Origin: Paracoccus rhizosphaerae
GTDB taxonomy: Bacteria > Pseudomonadota > Alphaproteobacteria > Rhodobacterales > Rhodobacteraceae
Direction: 5' to 3'
NCBI RefSeq assembly: GCF_026162645.1
Contig: NZ_JAOTBE010000016.1
Span: forward strand, 1-62,750
Length of the DNA stretch: 62,750 nucleotides
The notes beneath the pieces were generated by a model. The model had not been told where the DNA came from. It worked only from the letters and a program-made list of their open reading frames with translations, and did not search any database. Position 1 is the first letter of the stretch; the number at the start of each line of letters is the position of its first letter. A program made the translations under genes and the position numbers. This document shows, one piece after another, positions 62,165 to 62,750 of this stretch.

Positions 62165-62527
62165 CTAGGCGGCCAACCTCTTCATTGCACCGATGACCTG
62201 ATCATCCAGGTACGGCTTGCCAAAAAAGAGGGCATCAGCTGGCAGCATGTCGGCGGTGACGTGGCGGTGACCGGACGTTACAATGATAATATGCACCGGG
62301 GGCCAGCGGTCACGCACCTGGAACGCCAGCCACAGGCCGTCCTTGCCGCTTCCCATGTCGACATCGGTGAAGATCAGGAAGATATCCGCTCGATCTTCGA
62401 GAAGAGTAATTGCCTCTTCCGCATTTCGCGCTCCCACGGCCGCAAATCCTGCATCCTCGACCATCATCATGGCGGACATGCGAAGCAGGGCGTCATCCTC
62501 GACGACAAGGGCCACAGGGAGTGTCAT
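62165..62527 (-). CDS. Single-domain response regulator (CheY-like receiver)
   Basis: 120 residues from ATG 62527, behind AAAGGA. Receiver features are VALVVEDDALLRMSAMMMVEDAGF (acidic pair), the phosphoacceptor Asp in IFLIFTDVDMGSGKDGLWLA, the IIIVTSGH strand (Thr/Ser) and the conserved lysine in ALFFGKPYLDDQVIGAMKRL. No output domain, so it signals through a partner, typically a hybrid histidine kinase not seen here. Confidence 0.88.
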   Translation of the reverse strand: MTLPVALVVEDDALLRMSAMMMVEDAGFAAVGARNAEEAITLLEDRADIFLIFTDVDMGSGKDGLWLAFQVRDRWPPVHIIIVTSGHRHVTADMLPADALFFGKPYLDDQVIGAMKRLAA

Positions 62528-62750
62528 GCTCGATCCTTTCGCCGGCCGTCCCATCTGAAGAGCAGTCGGTTCTTGTTATGTATCCTGCCTAGGTGCAGAA
62601 AGCTGGAAGGCGCCGCTTCTGTTCCAAAGGAAGTTAGCGTCCGAGGAGCTGGTGTAATTTCGTCGCCGCTGGCGGTGTGATCCCGGGTGGCCATCGAGGT
62701 GTAGGATCGAGGTGGAGTTTGGCGACTTCAACCACGGACCTTACGGAGAC
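62528..62750. other. Terminal intergenic stretch
   Basis: About 220 bases upstream of the response regulator with no complete gene. It presumably contains that gene's promoter. The last ~80 bases may be the start of another feature that continues beyond the window. Confidence 0.3.

Noticed and set aside
1..62750. CRISPR arrays, tRNA or rRNA genes
   Set aside because: No regularly spaced short repeats with unique spacers, no cloverleaf sequences and no rRNA segments were found on reading both strands.
62690..62750. Possible insertion-sequence end at the right edge
   Set aside because: The last bases look like an upstream region of an element, but without inverted repeats or a coding start in the window it cannot be supported.

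Overview
The window looks like part of a large accessory replicon of an alphaproteobacterium in the Paracoccus/Rhodobacteraceae group. The evidence is high-GC coding sequence, a complete repABC partition/replication cassette with a parS-like palindrome, an alphaproteobacterial SOS box (GTTC-N7-GTTC) in front of imuA, IS21/IS91/IS6 debris, and many ABC/TRAP transporter operons. The genus is an inference; repABC and the transporter load make a plasmid or chromid likely. I saw no rRNA, tRNA or CRISPR array.

Layout. 0-13 kb is a mobile and decayed zone: an IS91 transposase fragment, a SnoaL-like secreted protein divergent from a GlxA-type regulator, and an IS21-family element whose istB is split at its Walker A motif by a second element carrying a large serine recombinase. 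Then come a CPA1 antiporter with a cyclic-nucleotide-binding domain, a plasmid-type winged-helix protein, a candidate small RNA, and gene fragments including a stray piece of dnaE2. 13-17 kb holds a class III aminotransferase/CMD pair, its probable RpiR regulator and a VOC protein. 17-21.4 kb is the SOS mutasome imuA-(imuB remnant)-dnaE2. 21.5-25 kb is repCBA read leftward. 25.3-27 kb is a very GC-rich tyrosine recombinase with truncated DUF1403 and IS6 remnants.

27-58 kb is a catabolic island. Two complete Amadori-compound (fructosamine) modules face each other. The rightward one (27.2-36.9 kb) has a LacI regulator, a sugar-type ABC transporter, a FrlC-like epimerase, a FrlD-like kinase, a DAO-type oxidase and a FrlB-like SIS deglycase. 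The second is divergent around 44.6 kb. Its leftward arm has a FrlB-like deglycase, a GntR regulator, an ornithine-cyclodeaminase-family enzyme, a LacI regulator, an amino-acid-type ABC transporter and a FrlC-like epimerase. Its rightward arm has a FrlD-like kinase, a TRAP transporter and a DAO-type oxidase. Next to this lies a lysine/pipecolate route: the oxidase just named (AmaA-like), an antiquitin-type aldehyde dehydrogenase (AmaB-like), an aminotransferase, a 2-oxoadipate dioxygenase/decarboxylase (HglS) with its metal residues at the expected positions, and a D-2-hydroxyglutarate-dehydrogenase-like flavoprotein. Read together, the island could import glycated lysine, release glucose 6-phosphate and lysine, and carry the lysine skeleton to 2-oxoglutarate.

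58-62.5 kb holds three copies of a structured, GC-rich repeat that alternate with lower-GC cargo: a two-gene operon (unknown soluble protein plus four-TM protein) and a membrane-anchored HEPN-like protein. It looks like a repeat-bounded cassette array, possibly of defence genes. A response regulator closes the window.
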